A stretch of 64,000 bases of DNA from Abelmoschus esculentus (Eukaryota; Streptophyta; Magnoliopsida; Malvales; Malvaceae), in NCBI GenBank assembly GCA_035048815.1, contig JAUCBN010000014.1:15235501-15299500 (forward strand), given 5' to 3'. How positions within the stretch are numbered: the stretch's first letter is position 1; each line of letters opens with the position of its first letter. Of the stretch, positions 34,046 through 45,509 are shown one piece after another. A program made the translations under genes and the position numbers. A model generated the notes under the pieces. That model was not told the DNA's origin. It did not search any database and saw only the letters and a program-made list of their open reading frames with translations.

Positions 34046-37000
34046 ATGGACTCAAAGCCATCCAATGTCTCTGTTCCCTCAACAAATGAGACCCCATCAG
34101 GTTCTTTACTTATCCGAGCTCCTTTAACTGTTGATTCTGACTCTGAGTATGATTCCAACGGGCTTGAAACAGCAAGAACTGTTGGTGGTAGTAGTTTCAA
34201 TAGTTTTGATGACAACAACAGTGAGTTGGGGTTGTCTGAAGAAGGTGAGGGGTTTTTGAGTGGTAATGAGGAGTTTGATACTGTTTCGGAAGGAGAGAGG
34301 TCTTTGGGTGAAGACCCAGAGAGGGAGATTTCTTTGGGAGGTGAGAATAATGGTGGGATTGGTCAAAGTTACAAAATTTATGTGGCTAGCAAAGATGAAG
34401 ATGACGATGTTGGGGATTTGGATAGTTTTGAGAATAATTCAATGGTGGATGAGGATATTAGTTTGGTGGATGGTTATAAGTCAAATCAGGTTGTTGTTCC
34501 TTTTGCTCAGTTGTCAATGGATGATGAAGTGTCGAGTGAGGAGGAAATGGTGGTGGCCGGAGTTGAAGATGGTGAGTTTTCTGGTGTGGTTAAGGTTCCT
34601 GGTAGTGTTGAAAGTTCACCTAGAATAAAGGTGGCTTCGGGGGTTGACGAAGAGGAGTCATTGGTTAACCGATATGACTTGTCTGCTTCAGTTAACTCCG
34701 AGGTTGAGAATGGTGGGTTGGAGGAATTTTTGGGTGGAGATAAGGGGTCTGATTTAGAAGGGAGCCAAAAAGATGCATTGGTTGAAATTTCCAAATTGGA
34801 TGAGGATGTTAAGCCTTCTGCTGATACAAGCATTGCGACAGAATATCTGCTTGAGAAGTACGCGGACTGTCTTGAGATAGAGCGAAATGGTTCTGTTATG
34901 GTTAATGGTCCCAATCATGAGTCTCAACCTGTGGATAACTCAGAGGATGGTAATGGTGGTTTGGAGGATTTCGGAGGTGAAGATAAGGGGGCTGGTTTGG
35001 AAGGGAGCCAAGAAGATGTTTTGGTTGTATTTTCAAAATTAGATGAGGATTTTAAGCCTTCTGCTGATACAAGCATTGCACCTGAAAATACGGTTGTGGA
35101 GAGGGTCGAATTGAAGTATGGGAAAGGTCATGAGATAGAGGGAAATGGTTCTGTTATAGTGGAATCTGTTGACAAGGTTGTCATGTCTGATCTGAAAGAA
35201 TTGAGTGACTTCGACTCTGATGGAGTTTCAGCTCCAATATCAATTCTAGACCAGAGTGTTAAACCAGGAGAAGAAGATATAGCTAAGCATGTTCTGGAGA
35301 AAGGTTTCCTTTCTGATGCTGATGTTTTGGAGCTGATTTTGGGGAGCTCTGAAACAACTAAACAGGTAGTGAGTGAGGTAGAGTTGGAAGGCCAGTTAGA
35401 GACAGCGAGTCATCAGATTGTCATAGACTCGGATGAAGAAGCTGAAGCTGAGAGGGAATATGAAGCTAAAGAGCTAAAAGATTCTGCTGCTTTGGCTGCT
35501 CTTTTGAAAGCTGCAGCAAGTGATGAAGAAGAGGAAGCTGAGAGAGAATATGAAGCAAAAGAGCTACTCAGTTCTGCTTCATTGGCTGCTCTTTTGAAAG
35601 CTGCAGCAGGCGGCAAATCAGATGGAGCTGGCCTCACAATCACTTCTCGTGATGGCTCCAGAGTATTTCCTCTTGACCACCCTGCTCATTCAGGTTCTTC
35701 ATTTCATTCTTCGAAAGTTGCTTCACCATCAATTACTGTTGACAATGCATCAAAGGACAAGATAAGTGATGAAGATAAGCAGAGGTTTGAAAAGTTGCAA
35801 CTAATAAGAGTGAAGTTCTTGAGACTTGTACAGAGACTAGGTCATTCCCACACTGATCCAACGGTGGCACAGGTGTTGTACCAGCTGGCCCTTGCCTCAG
35901 GTAGTCTTTTCAATCAAGAATTCACCTTTGAATCGGCAAAGAGAGCGGCAATGCAGCTTGAAGCTGAAGGTAAAGATGAGTTGGACTTTTCTTTGAACAT
36001 TTTGGTTCTTGGAAAAACTGGAGTGGGAAAGAGTGCAAGTGTTAATTCCATTTTGTGCGAGCAAAAATCCAGAGTTGATGCTTTTCAACCTGCAACAACA
36101 GTTGTGAAGGAGATTGTTGGAACAGTTGATGGAGTTAAGATGAGAATCTTTGATACACCTGGTCTTCAGTCACCTGTGACAAAAGAAGCTACTAACCGCA
36201 AACTATTAGCCTCGATGAAGAAGTTCATAAGGAAGTTCCCACCCGATGTTGTTCTCTATGTTGATCGATTAGACGGGCATGACAAAGATCTTACTGATGT
36301 TCTAATACTAAGGTCTCTCACTGATTCTCTTGGTTCATCAATATGGCAGAATGCCATTGTAACTCTCACTCATGCTGCATCTGCTTCCCCAGAGGGGCCA
36401 TATGGGGAACCCCTGAGCTTTGAAGTTTTTGTTGCTCAAAGGTCCCATGTGATTCATCGTGCTATCAACCAAGCAGTTGGCGATCTCCGTGTAATGAATC
36501 CGAGTATGCAACCTGTGGCTCTTGTTGAGAACCATCCATCAGGTCAGAGAGACAGAAACGGAGAAATGTTGCTTCCGAATGGGCAAAGTTGGAGGTCACA
36601 GTTGCTGCTCTTGTGCTATTCGGTGAAGATCATATCTGAAACAAGTTCTCTGTCGAAACCTCAAGAACATTTTGATCACCAGAAGCTTTTTGGCTTCCAA
36701 CTTCGTTCCCCTCCTCTACCTTACTTACTGTCTTCACTGCTGCAATCCCGTCCTCATCCGAAACTACCCAGCAATGATGGGAGTGAGGATGTTGACTTGG
36801 ATACTGAATTGAGAGACACGACGTATTCTAGTGAAGAAGATAATAATGAATACGACCAGCTTCCGCCATTCAAGCCTTTAAAGAGATCTCAGGTCGATAA
36901 ACTTAGCAAAGAGCAGAGAAAAGCTTACTACGAGGAGTACGATTATCGCATTAAGCTACTGCAAAAGAAACAATGCAGAGAGGAGGTGAAAAGAATGAGG

Positions 37001-37921
37001 GAAATTAAGAAGAAAAGGGAAGATGGTGATAATAATGGTTATATCGGAGATGATGGAAACATCCAGGAAGGGGATCCAGCTACTATACAGGTCCCTTTGC
37101 CTGACATGGTCCTCCCTCCTTCGTTTGACGGAGACAACCCGTCTTACCGGTACCGGTTTTTGGATTCTGCTTCACAACTTCTCATTAGGCCAGTTTTGGA
37201 TCCACAGGCTTGGGATCATGATATCGGGTATGATGGCGTTAGCCTTGAAAGAAGTCTTGCTATAGCTGGTTATTTCCCTGGTGCATTTGCTGTTCAAATC
37301 ACAAAGGATAAAAGAGAATTCAACATCCATTTGGATTCCTCAGTCTGTGCAAAACATGGAGAGAGTGGGTCAACAATGGCAGGATTCGACATCCAAACTG
37401 TTGGAAAACAGCTTGCTTACATCTTCAGAGGTGAAACAAAATTCAGAAATTTCGAAACAAACCGAGTGACTGCTGGTTTATCAGTTACTTTCCTAGGTGA
37501 AAATATGGCCACTGGACTTAAGATCGAGGATCAGATTGAAGTAGGAAAACGCCTGCTTTTGGCCGGAAGCACAGGAGCTATTAGATCCCAAGGCAATACG
37601 GCTTATGGAGCCAACATTGAAATCCGGTTAAAGGATGAGGATTTTCCCTTTCAGCAAAATCAGACCTCATTCGGATTGTCTTTGGTGAAATGGAAGCGAG
37701 ATCTGGGTCTAATGGCCAACTTACAGTCACAGTTCTCTATAGGTCGTGATTCTTCGATGTCGGTTTGTGTTGGATTGAACAACAAGCGGAGTGGACAAAT
37801 CAGTATCAAAACAAGCAGCTCGGATCAATTGCATATAGCACTGGTTTCTCTTATTCCTATTGCAGCCTCCATCTTTCGGGTGGTCCATCCTGGCTCTGAT
37901 TTTAAAAAATCTGCATTTTAG
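34046..37921 (+). CDS. Toc159-type chloroplast import receptor GTPase
   Basis: Intronless gene for a 1291-aa outer-envelope receptor of the TOC translocon. Three family domains are visible. An acidic A domain (about residues 1-580) is rich in Glu, Asp, Ser and Gly. The G domain begins near residue 640, with P-loop GKTGVGKSA (about 655-663), DTPG (about 702) and THAAS near 770. A C-terminal M domain (about 930-1291) anchors it in the membrane. The A-domain end carries the Toc159 landmark SRDGSRVFPLDHPA. Length and A-domain fit Toc159 rather than the shorter Toc33/34; Toc132/120 remain possible from sequence alone. Two internal duplications lie in the A domain: an approximately 81-residue repeat and a perfect-period 30-residue repeat (separate entries). 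Start is the ATG giving MDSKPSNVSV. Confidence 0.95.
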   Translation: MDSKPSNVSVPSTNETPSGSLLIRAPLTVDSDSEYDSNGLETARTVGGSSFNSFDDNNSELGLSEEGEGFLSGNEEFDTVSEGERSLGEDPEREISLGGENNGGIGQSYKIYVASKDEDDDVGDLDSFENNSMVDEDISLVDGYKSNQVVVPFAQLSMDDEVSSEEEMVVAGVEDGEFSGVVKVPGSVESSPRIKVASGVDEEESLVNRYDLSASVNSEVENGGLEEFLGGDKGSDLEGSQKDALVEISKLDEDVKPSADTSIATEYLLEKYADCLEIERNGSVMVNGPNHESQPVDNSEDGNGGLEDFGGEDKGAGLEGSQEDVLVVFSKLDEDFKPSADTSIAPENTVVERVELKYGKGHEIEGNGSVIVESVDKVVMSDLKELSDFDSDGVSAPISILDQSVKPGEEDIAKHVLEKGFLSDADVLELILGSSETTKQVVSEVELEGQLETASHQIVIDSDEEAEAEREYEAKELKDSAALAALLKAAASDEEEEAEREYEAKELLSSASLAALLKAAAGGKSDGAGLTITSRDGSRVFPLDHPAHSGSSFHSSKVASPSITVDNASKDKISDEDKQRFEKLQLIRVKFLRLVQRLGHSHTDPTVAQVLYQLALASGSLFNQEFTFESAKRAAMQLEAEGKDELDFSLNILVLGKTGVGKSASVNSILCEQKSRVDAFQPATTVVKEIVGTVDGVKMRIFDTPGLQSPVTKEATNRKLLASMKKFIRKFPPDVVLYVDRLDGHDKDLTDVLILRSLTDSLGSSIWQNAIVTLTHAASASPEGPYGEPLSFEVFVAQRSHVIHRAINQAVGDLRVMNPSMQPVALVENHPSGQRDRNGEMLLPNGQSWRSQLLLLCYSVKIISETSSLSKPQEHFDHQKLFGFQLRSPPLPYLLSSLLQSRPHPKLPSNDGSEDVDLDTELRDTTYSSEEDNNEYDQLPPFKPLKRSQVDKLSKEQRKAYYEEYDYRIKLLQKKQCREEVKRMREIKKKREDGDNNGYIGDDGNIQEGDPATIQVPLPDMVLPPSFDGDNPSYRYRFLDSASQLLIRPVLDPQAWDHDIGYDGVSLERSLAIAGYFPGAFAVQITKDKREFNIHLDSSVCAKHGESGSTMAGFDIQTVGKQLAYIFRGETKFRNFETNRVTAGLSVTFLGENMATGLKIEDQIEVGKRLLLAGSTGAIRSQGNTAYGANIEIRLKDEDFPFQQNQTSFGLSLVKWKRDLGLMANLQSQFSIGRDSSMSVCVGLNNKRSGQISIKTSSSDQLHIALVSLIPIAASIFRVVHPGSDFKKSAF
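34709..35163 (+). repeat. Two-copy 243-nt in-frame repeat in Toc159 A domain
   Basis: Unit 1 begins at 34709 and unit 2 at 34952, an offset of 81 codons. Shared protein landmarks are NGGLEEF/NGGLEDF, LEGSQKDALV/LEGSQEDVLV, SKLDED, KPSADTSIA, and then EIERNGSV/EIEGNGSV. Clear duplication within the rapidly evolving acidic domain. Confidence 0.85.
35432..35611 (+). repeat. Two-copy 90-nt in-frame tandem repeat in Toc159 A domain
   Basis: Units 35432-35521 and 35522-35611 encode residues 463-492 and 493-522. Each reads roughly DEE-x-EAEREYEAKEL, then a variable patch, then LAALLKAAA. Most DNA differences are silent or conservative, so the period is exact and the frame is kept. Confidence 0.95.
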
Positions 37922-38374
37922 CATTTTTCTTAGTAGTTGCTTATTTGAACTTCAATGCTGCTAAATTTTGTTTAGTTTAGCAATCTAAATTTATTTCAGC
38001 AACCTGGTAGGATGTTCTGAGCAGAAAAATAAAATAGAACCTGCTTAATCAATGGTGTTGAGGAAATTTATTCGTTGTATAAATTTCGTGCAAGCTCGAG
38101 CTTAACTTGAAATCCAAGGCTTATGGCTCAACTCAAGCTAGGTCACGTCTCATTTTAAAGATCGAATTTCTCAGAATTTACTCGAATAGACTTGTTTAGG
38201 CTTATTTACCCCCCCCCAAACGAACATGATCTAATTATGATAAAAGTACAATATCAAAAACAGCCACTCAAGCCACATGCCTGTTAGAATCTTTGTTTGC
38301 TGAAATCAAAATATTATTTTTATCATCACTTATTGGAGCTGAGCTCCCGAATTTTCTAATGTCTGCTGCAGCAA
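37922..38374. other. Tail-to-tail spacer (Toc159 gene / CARM1 gene)
   Basis: 3' flanks. About 38090-38200 contains CTCGAG-rich sequence (AAGCTCGAGCTTAACTTGA, CTCAACTCAAGC) of the same general style as the inverted repeat arms at 8.6-10.8 kb, and a C9 run near 38210. No gene. Confidence 0.6.
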
Positions 38375-41300
38375 CTAAGGTTCCTCCAAGTTCACGGTGT
38401 GGATCGGTATTTCCTGTTAAAATGCAAACTACTTAATATTGGTTGATTCATTTTCAGAATAGAAATATTCGAGATTCATGCAATGCACTCCTAAACCAAT
38501 AATCTTGGATGAGTCGAGAATAAGTGGATACCTGAGTCTGCAGTAGCTGATGCGGTTGCTGGTCTTGTGCCATTGTGTAGGGTTGGGGCTGTGACATTCT
38601 GTAATACGGCTCCTTGAGGTCGAGTTTGCATGATGAGGTCTGAAGAATTACTCCTTGTTCGGCCCCGGGCCCCCACATTTTAGCTGTAAGAGTTGATACA
38701 TACTTCATTACAAAAACACAATCACAAATTAGAAACATAGGAACCAAGTTCGAAACCAACCTGACAATGTTAGATATATAGTATAACTTTGGGCGTTATG
38801 GGCAACCATGTGAAGCCGGCCTGTGATTTCTTGTCCGGCCATCACGTAAATTGGCTGAGAAAGAACACATCGTATCTGGTACCAGTGGGTTGTAGGAGCA
38901 CCAGGGGCAGTGGTAAGCCATCTTTGCACAGAGCTGTTGGTAAGGCATTTCGACGGAAGTAAGATTGAATGAAACCGTGACCGGAAGAAAATGCAAAATT
39001 TGAAAATATTACCTCCCATTAAACAGGACATCAAACCAGCAGGCCAACCCATGCACTCTAGTCCCAACAGATGCTATGAATTTCAATGGAATATCTATTT
39101 CATACAACTCCTCTTCCTGCAAAAAGACAAACATCATGTTGACTACAAGTTTAACTAATAACCATCTAACATGGTCCTGTATTCAGATTTCAGAGAAAGG
39201 AAGTCTAAATCAAACAACTTTGATTCGCTCATACCTTTACTTCATTGAAGTCAATAACGTGGCACATTGGAGGAGACACCAATAATCTTGGATCAAAAGC
39301 ATCCACCACAGGCTGATATGAAAGCAAAAACAATCCATTAAATTTAGTTGAAACAGAATGCAACGTCAATGGAGGAACTAAAGAAAATGTGAAGGAAGTC
39401 TGGTACAACAACTGCTGCAGAAATTTTTATAGACAAGAATTGAGAAAACACCTAAAAATTGCATTCTGAGGGTGTTGTAGAAGTTCACATTTTCAGTCTA
39501 CAAATGCACGTGATTGTGTATAAAACAAACCTGAGAGAAGTATCCCTGGAATGCAGACCCATATAACGGTGTGAGATCAACACCATAGTAGTTTGGTTGC
39601 TGCCAGAAAAGAGCCTGCAAGTTTTTCCGGGTTAGGGGGAGGAACAGAAAAGAGTAGATATAATAAAAAATTAAATGGAACAGTACAGGAAATTTGATAG
39701 CAAATCTAGGAATGCAGAATGGATCTGGAACACTATCTCAGCTGTATATTATGACACGCATATTGAAATGAAAACATCAGGGTTGACATGAGAAAGCAAG
39801 CATCACTAAGCATACATAAATAAACCGTTGCAACGGAGTTTCTGGTTGCAAACCATAAGCAAACAGTTTAATGACACTGCAGACAAGGGAAGGTCTTCTG
39901 TTAATCACAAGTTTGAAAACCTAAGCATCTTACACTTCCTTTTGTAAATCTTTTTAAACAGCTTCCAAAATTTGTGAAACCCATAAGGTTGCACATTGTT
40001 TTCAAAGAAAACATACAATGCTCTGGAAATATTTGACATGGATCATACAACAAACAATAACTTTTCAAGTAATTCTCTTAATGAGACCGGAGGAAGAAAG
40101 GATTCATGTGGACAAGTAATGAGATGCTTTAGATCAATTTTCTTCAAAGACGCATAAGAATGTGTGAAAGAGGCAGATATTGCACCAGAACAATCATGTC
40201 AAATACATACCTTATTTGCAATTTCAACAAATAAATATTCATCACTGAAAGGTGCCATATGTATCCTACAAGATTAAGATAGCATGAGGCTAATCCAAGG
40301 AAAAAGACCTTAAGCATTTTTCAGTTTGATGATCAAAACATAAATCAATGAAATTAAAAGCATGAACACACCATATACCTAATACAAAAAGGGAAAAGTA
40401 GCATATGAGATAAAAATATCAAAATTAATAACCAAGAGGTACCATAGGATGTAGGCACAACAATCATAAAATGGATGTTACCAGCTTTAGAATGATAATT
40501 CCTTAAAAAAAAAAAACTGGTAAAGTGAGATCGCAGACCAAGCACGTAAAATTCAAATATTTATTTAAAGCAGAAATCCTAAAAGCATGGAAGTAATATT
40601 ATTTGCAAATAAAAGAACATTTTTCAACTACTAGAGAAACAAAAGGATTCGATGGTGTAGCTTTTACCTTCCTATTGAAGGAAACATTTTCCCATTGGGC
40701 ACAAGAAACCGATCTCTTGCAATTATGTAGGATTCCAACATTCTCTCATTAACTAATAAGGTGCCTGCAAGTAAATATATATAATTAAAGAATCTTTGCT
40801 TCAATGAAAACTAAGTAGCAATATACACAATTCCATCACATCTTCAAAGCAGTTCTATGTTTTGACTGAAAAAAAGGGGTCATCACCGTGGAATAAAACA
40901 TGGAAGAAAGGATTAGTGAAACATCAGTGTCATGAAGTTTTCATCGTAAACATAACGACAAAAGCAAGGTCTCGCACACGAACATACCCATTGGTTCAGA
41001 GATCAGAATATCTGCTTTCTCAGGCAACTCAACTTCCTCAACTTTACCTTTGATTACCTATGTTTAACATGACATTTTATAACTGAGCAAACTAGAAAAC
41101 AGATCAGTCTGGAAACAACCGAAAATAGCAACAATATGAAAGGACAAGCACATACAGTAATCCGCTGCCCTAACGTGGGATTCCCAGCAATAAGTTTGCG
41201 AGCATATTCTGCCATTTCAGAAGCTTCAACAGCATAAACATGCTTTGCACCAGCCTAATGGGGAAAATAAAAGGAATTTGGGCATCAATCTACAGACCGC

Positions 41301-42754
41301 AGGAAAAGTAATAGCAAATATGAGGTCAAAACAGACAAAAAGGTCAAGATTACCTGTGCAGCGAATAATGACAAAATACCACTACCAGCACCAACATCAA
41401 CCACCACCCTACCCGTAAAATCTACACGGTTCTCAATTACAGCAGCATAATAGGTTCCTAGATATGGGAAACAGTTAAATAATGATCAGCATATGAAATT
41501 ATTGACCTGTAGTTAAAGGTCAAAGCAGTATGTATGTTGTTAGCATTGTCTATAAAATTCAAAGTCAACTTGTAACATGAAATAAAAGGAAACACTGACA
41601 AATAGTTCAGTGCTATAACCTGTTCTCACATAATCCTGTAACATATTTTGCTGGTGTAGCAACTGTCCATAATAATGGAAATACATTTTAGCAGAAGATG
41701 GTTCGATTTTATTATCAAACTTGCTCCTAACAGTAGAAGTGGTTCCATTTGGTAAATCTGTTCCTGTATGAGAAAGAAAAAAATAACAAGGATCAAATAA
41801 AAGCCTATATAGCATTCAATTTTATTTGCATGATCCATATCGAAAATTAGAACCTGGAGTGACATCTTCATTTTGCCATTGCTCAAATGCGGAATGGAAG
41901 TCCCTGCTCTCTTCCTCGTTTCTAAACTGGATCGTGACTCCCCGTGAATAAAATTTCTGGTTCAAAAGAAATAGCAGAATTTTCAACCCAACACCACTAA
42001 TCAGCATTTTACCATGAACCCGAAATTAAAAAGAACAAAATATATGCATTCCTTCCATTGTATCCGATTTAAAGAACATAAGGCAAAAGTTGAAATGATA
42101 TTACTACCTCTTTGTTACTATCAGAACTTTCAGAAATGCATAGCGATTGAACAGGTCCCAACTTGAAGAGCTGAAAACAATAAAACAAAGAACAAACCTC
42201 AACCATATCACACTCTCCATATCAGTCAGCAACTAAATGTTTTACTTCAAAAGTTATAATTTTCAATTATCCAATACCCATTATCACTTCACCATGCTTA
42301 ATAAACAATCCAATATGCAAAAACTAGCAATTTTGAAACGAATTCAATACCCAAAAAAGGGGAATTCATAATCATGCGCGATTCATCAATGCCAGAAAAA
42401 AATTAACATAGTCCTCCGCTAAACCATAAAAATAAAGTTTTTTCGCTTGTTAAAAAGATAAATAGAATCCACCCAATATTTATCACCCCTCTCTTTACCT
42501 TAGCAGCGCATTTCCATTTTCTCGAGAATCAAACAACTCAATGTTTCTGTTACCTGAGAGGTTCCGAGATTGACATCGAATCCATCGATAAATTTTGAAT
42601 CCTGGCAAAATCGAAGCTCTGCAACTGTACGATCAGCACTGAACCGAGCAATCACTGGCGTAGACGATGACGAAACCGGTGAAGAAGACAGTTCGGAAAC
42701 TGCAGCCAAAGTGAACTCCGAGCGTTTGGGTTTTATCCCAGCTGAAGCCTCCAT
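38375..42754 (-). CDS. Protein arginine methyltransferase, CARM1/PRMT4 type
   Basis: Asymmetric type-I arginine methyltransferase using SAM; PRMT4 enzymes methylate histone H3 and other nuclear proteins. 521 aa from 15 exons: 42554-42754, 42108-42170, 41854-41956, 41620-41763, 41354-41457, 41156-41254, 40988-41057, 40668-40764, 40211-40265, 39531-39614, 39235-39312, 39013-39116, 38761-38933, 38532-38683 and 38375-38413. All are GT-AG with closing phases. An N-terminal PH-like CARM1 region is followed by the motif I SAM site VVVDVGAGSGILS, acidic AVEAS, the double-E loop SEPMGTLLVNERMLESY and the THW loop TTHWYQ. The small last exon gives EIPIHTVNLEEP and a stop; its phase is fixed by the preceding donor. 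Another frame of the same exon is open for longer, so the tail is the least certain part. Start MEASAGIKP. Confidence 0.93.
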
Positions 42755-43825
42755 TATATCAATACTTTCAATATACAAAAACAAAAATGAAAATAGAAAC
42801 CTATGAAGAATATTTCCAAATTAGGGTTTTTGTCAAAGAAAGGAATTGAAAGAATTTAGAGTGAGGGCAAAGCTTTAGAGAGCCGCCACCTAGTGGGAAA
42901 AAGAACGAAGACAGTAGCTATTCTGGCCTTATGGGCGAGTCTAACTGGCAAAAAATCTGAATTTGATGGGTTGGATCTGAAAAGGTTTGATTTTTTTTAA
43001 TATTTTTGAGTTACCGTCGAATCAAATTGATTTAAAATATAAAAGAATTAGGGTTAAAGATAAATTCGAGTTGAATTAAAATTTTTTGATCCGACGAGAT
43101 ATATTTATTATATATTATTTAATATTTTTATTAAAATGAGATTTAAATGAGTTTTTATTAAAATATTACAGTCGGACAGAGGATTGAGTTATATTTTTTA
43201 TTATATTTTATCATGTTAAATTAAAAATATGATACATTAAAATCGGATTAAAAACGGACAGTCAAAAATTTTCTCATTATATAGTGTGACAATATCGAAC
43301 AAAAATATTACAAGACATACAATTTATAAAATTAAAATTTTATATTTTTATAATATTTTATATTAGTGATTAATTATCAAAATTTAATTTTAAGTATCAG
43401 TACTTGTCGTTTCTGATAATATTTTAGATTTTATTAAATATTAAAATTAATTTTTAAGTATCGATATTGTCGCAAAACACCAATCTAAAATATTATAAAA
43501 ATTAACATTTTAAATTTTAAGATATATTTTTATAATATTTTTCAGTTAGTGTACTATATTGTATTTGCACTGTAGACATAGACATTTACAAGAAAAACAG
43601 AAAAAAAAATGTTTTTTTATTTTTGACTTAATTTTGCTCCAGTCCCTGATAATATACAAGATTTATATATTTATTAAGCATATTTATATCTTTAAAGACT
43701 AATACAAGAGATGATCAAATCTTTACAAAGAAACATGTTTGGTTTTAACAATCGAACAAACCCCCTTAGCACAAATCACAGACCTTATTTCAGAAATCGA
43801 AAGGAATTTTTTTTTCCTGTTTCGT
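42755..43825. other. Intergenic region between CARM1 and glyoxal oxidase genes
   Basis: CARM1 promoter and leader to about 42960, then AT-rich DNA with no gene seen. It ends in the 3' flank of the oxidase gene. Confidence 0.65.
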
Positions 43826-45454
43826 TTATGACAACTTCACCCAAATACCTTGACTAGGAATGTCTTGATGAACCACAAACAAAAGATAAAACCCTGACGG
43901 TGCAAGATTTCCCGACCGTGGGGTCGTGGCCTCAATGTTATACCGTGAATTCCCCAAAGCCGTCACCTTGTCGTTTCCAAGAACAAGCAACCTTTGATTC
44001 ATCGAAAAGGAATGTGTGTTGAAAGCAGGTGCGAACATTGTTACCGATATCGAGTTTGTATCGACTTTATCACTCGGAATCACCACCTGGATTGTATATT
44101 TCTTCCTGTATCGGATACCCGACATTGACTTTGGAGCAACGATCGTCGGACGTAAATTATTGAATTTAGTATCCAAGTACGCCGGAGAGAATGCCTGTAA
44201 GCTTAGTTCGGTAGGGAAAAGCACGCCGGTGAAGTTGTAAAACGCGTGAGGATTGCTTCCGCCGACTAAAACTCTTCCGTCACGGAGTAACGCCGCTGTG
44301 GAGTGATACATACGTGGGATGGTTGTCGGGTTTTGCGTCTCGAACCGTGAGCCGATAACCTTATCAGGTTTGTACAAAACGGGACTCAGAACCGGGTTCC
44401 GACCTTGCTCCCATCCAGCAGACCCGGAACCTGCGCCGTTGATGAGCAACACATTGCCGTTCGGAAGCAAAATCATGTCACCCATGACTCTAGCTAGAGG
44501 CATGGTCTCCATGACCCATTTTGGATTCGGGTCGGTAATGGTGACCCGTGCGCATGTATCCAGTGCTTTCATGAAAACACCTTTCAAGGATTGGAGGTAA
44601 GCTCCTTTAGGAGCACCGCCGCAAACCAGAACTTCAGCTTGAATGGCTGTAGCTTTCAAGTTCTTCAATGGCAGCAAAACGGCGGAGCCGGTGCTCGGAT
44701 AGCTTCGAGGCTCGCCACCGGGGATTGTAGGGTACGTTTTCACGACTTTGTTGTTGACATAATCGAACAAGATAGCTCGATTGTTAGCGAAAATGAATAA
44801 GTTTCCATCAACATTGAGGAAAACAAACGGGTAGAGATTATTCTCGATTCCTTTGTCGTTTGTTTCCGACAAGAAAGGCATATTGATCTTATTGGCGACG
44901 AGGTTTTTCGGGACGAACTCGTAGTTAAACTGTCCTCGACCACCCACAATGATTTGTCTTCCGTCTGGTAATAAATGGTTAGAAGCATACCATCTTTTTG
45001 CTGCCAATCCATTTGGTATTTCATTCCAATCGCATGTCCTGCACGGACTGAAAACTCTGACCCGACGTTCACCGTCGTTGAAACCGCCTGTTTGGACCAA
45101 GTTACCATCGGGCATGATGCTGCCCGAAGAGCACCAAACATCGGTTTGGACGGTGAGAGCCCTGAATTTGTTGGCCACAACATCGTACTCAACTGAGTGA
45201 GCCGTGCAATCTACTTTGAGCGCGGTGTCAGTCGGATCATTGCGGCATTTCCCTCCGGGTAGTGGCAGATTCGATGGTCCGAAATCGGTTCTATCAAACA
45301 TGATCACACGATCGTTTCTAAGGAGTTGCATGTGCATGGCTGAGATTCCGATGCTTTTCTGCAGGAGCTGCCAACTGCCATCGGCGGCAGCGGTAAACGA
45401 GACAAAGATGAGCTGAAGAATAAGAAGTGAGAAAATGACTGTCGGGTTAGACAT
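43826..45454 (-). CDS. Glyoxal/galactose-oxidase-like copper radical oxidase
   Basis: Secreted copper radical oxidase that oxidises aldehydes or alcohols and releases hydrogen peroxide in the wall. Single exon, 542 aa: signal peptide (about residues 1-24, IFSLLILQLIFVSF), a seven-bladed Kelch-like glyoxal oxidase N domain, and a C-terminal DUF1929 domain. Expected copper/cofactor residues are present: Cys in VWCSSGSIMPDG, Tyr in KRWYASNHLLPDG, Tyr-His in RMYHSTAALLRDG and the last His in FNTHSFSMNQR, so it is predicted to be active. The open frame extends 27 codons further to an ATG at 45535, but a TATA box (45501-45509) lies between the two ATGs and a signal peptide begins at the inner one, so the inner ATG is chosen. 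Confidence 0.93.
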   Translation of the reverse strand: MSNPTVIFSLLILQLIFVSFTAAADGSWQLLQKSIGISAMHMQLLRNDRVIMFDRTDFGPSNLPLPGGKCRNDPTDTALKVDCTAHSVEYDVVANKFRALTVQTDVWCSSGSIMPDGNLVQTGGFNDGERRVRVFSPCRTCDWNEIPNGLAAKRWYASNHLLPDGRQIIVGGRGQFNYEFVPKNLVANKINMPFLSETNDKGIENNLYPFVFLNVDGNLFIFANNRAILFDYVNNKVVKTYPTIPGGEPRSYPSTGSAVLLPLKNLKATAIQAEVLVCGGAPKGAYLQSLKGVFMKALDTCARVTITDPNPKWVMETMPLARVMGDMILLPNGNVLLINGAGSGSAGWEQGRNPVLSPVLYKPDKVIGSRFETQNPTTIPRMYHSTAALLRDGRVLVGGSNPHAFYNFTGVLFPTELSLQAFSPAYLDTKFNNLRPTIVAPKSMSGIRYRKKYTIQVVIPSDKVDTNSISVTMFAPAFNTHSFSMNQRLLVLGNDKVTALGNSRYNIEATTPRSGNLAPSGFYLLFVVHQDIPSQGIWVKLS

Positions 45455-45500
45455 CTTTGGTTTGGTGGTGCGGTGGTGATCGGAGCTGCTCCATCTGGTC

Positions 45501-45509
45501 CTATTTATA
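45501..45509 (-). promoter_or_regulatory. TATA box of the oxidase gene
   Basis: Minus-strand TATAAATAG, about 47-55 bp upstream of the chosen ATG. It implies a short leader and argues against initiation at the upstream in-frame ATG at 45535. Confidence 0.7.
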
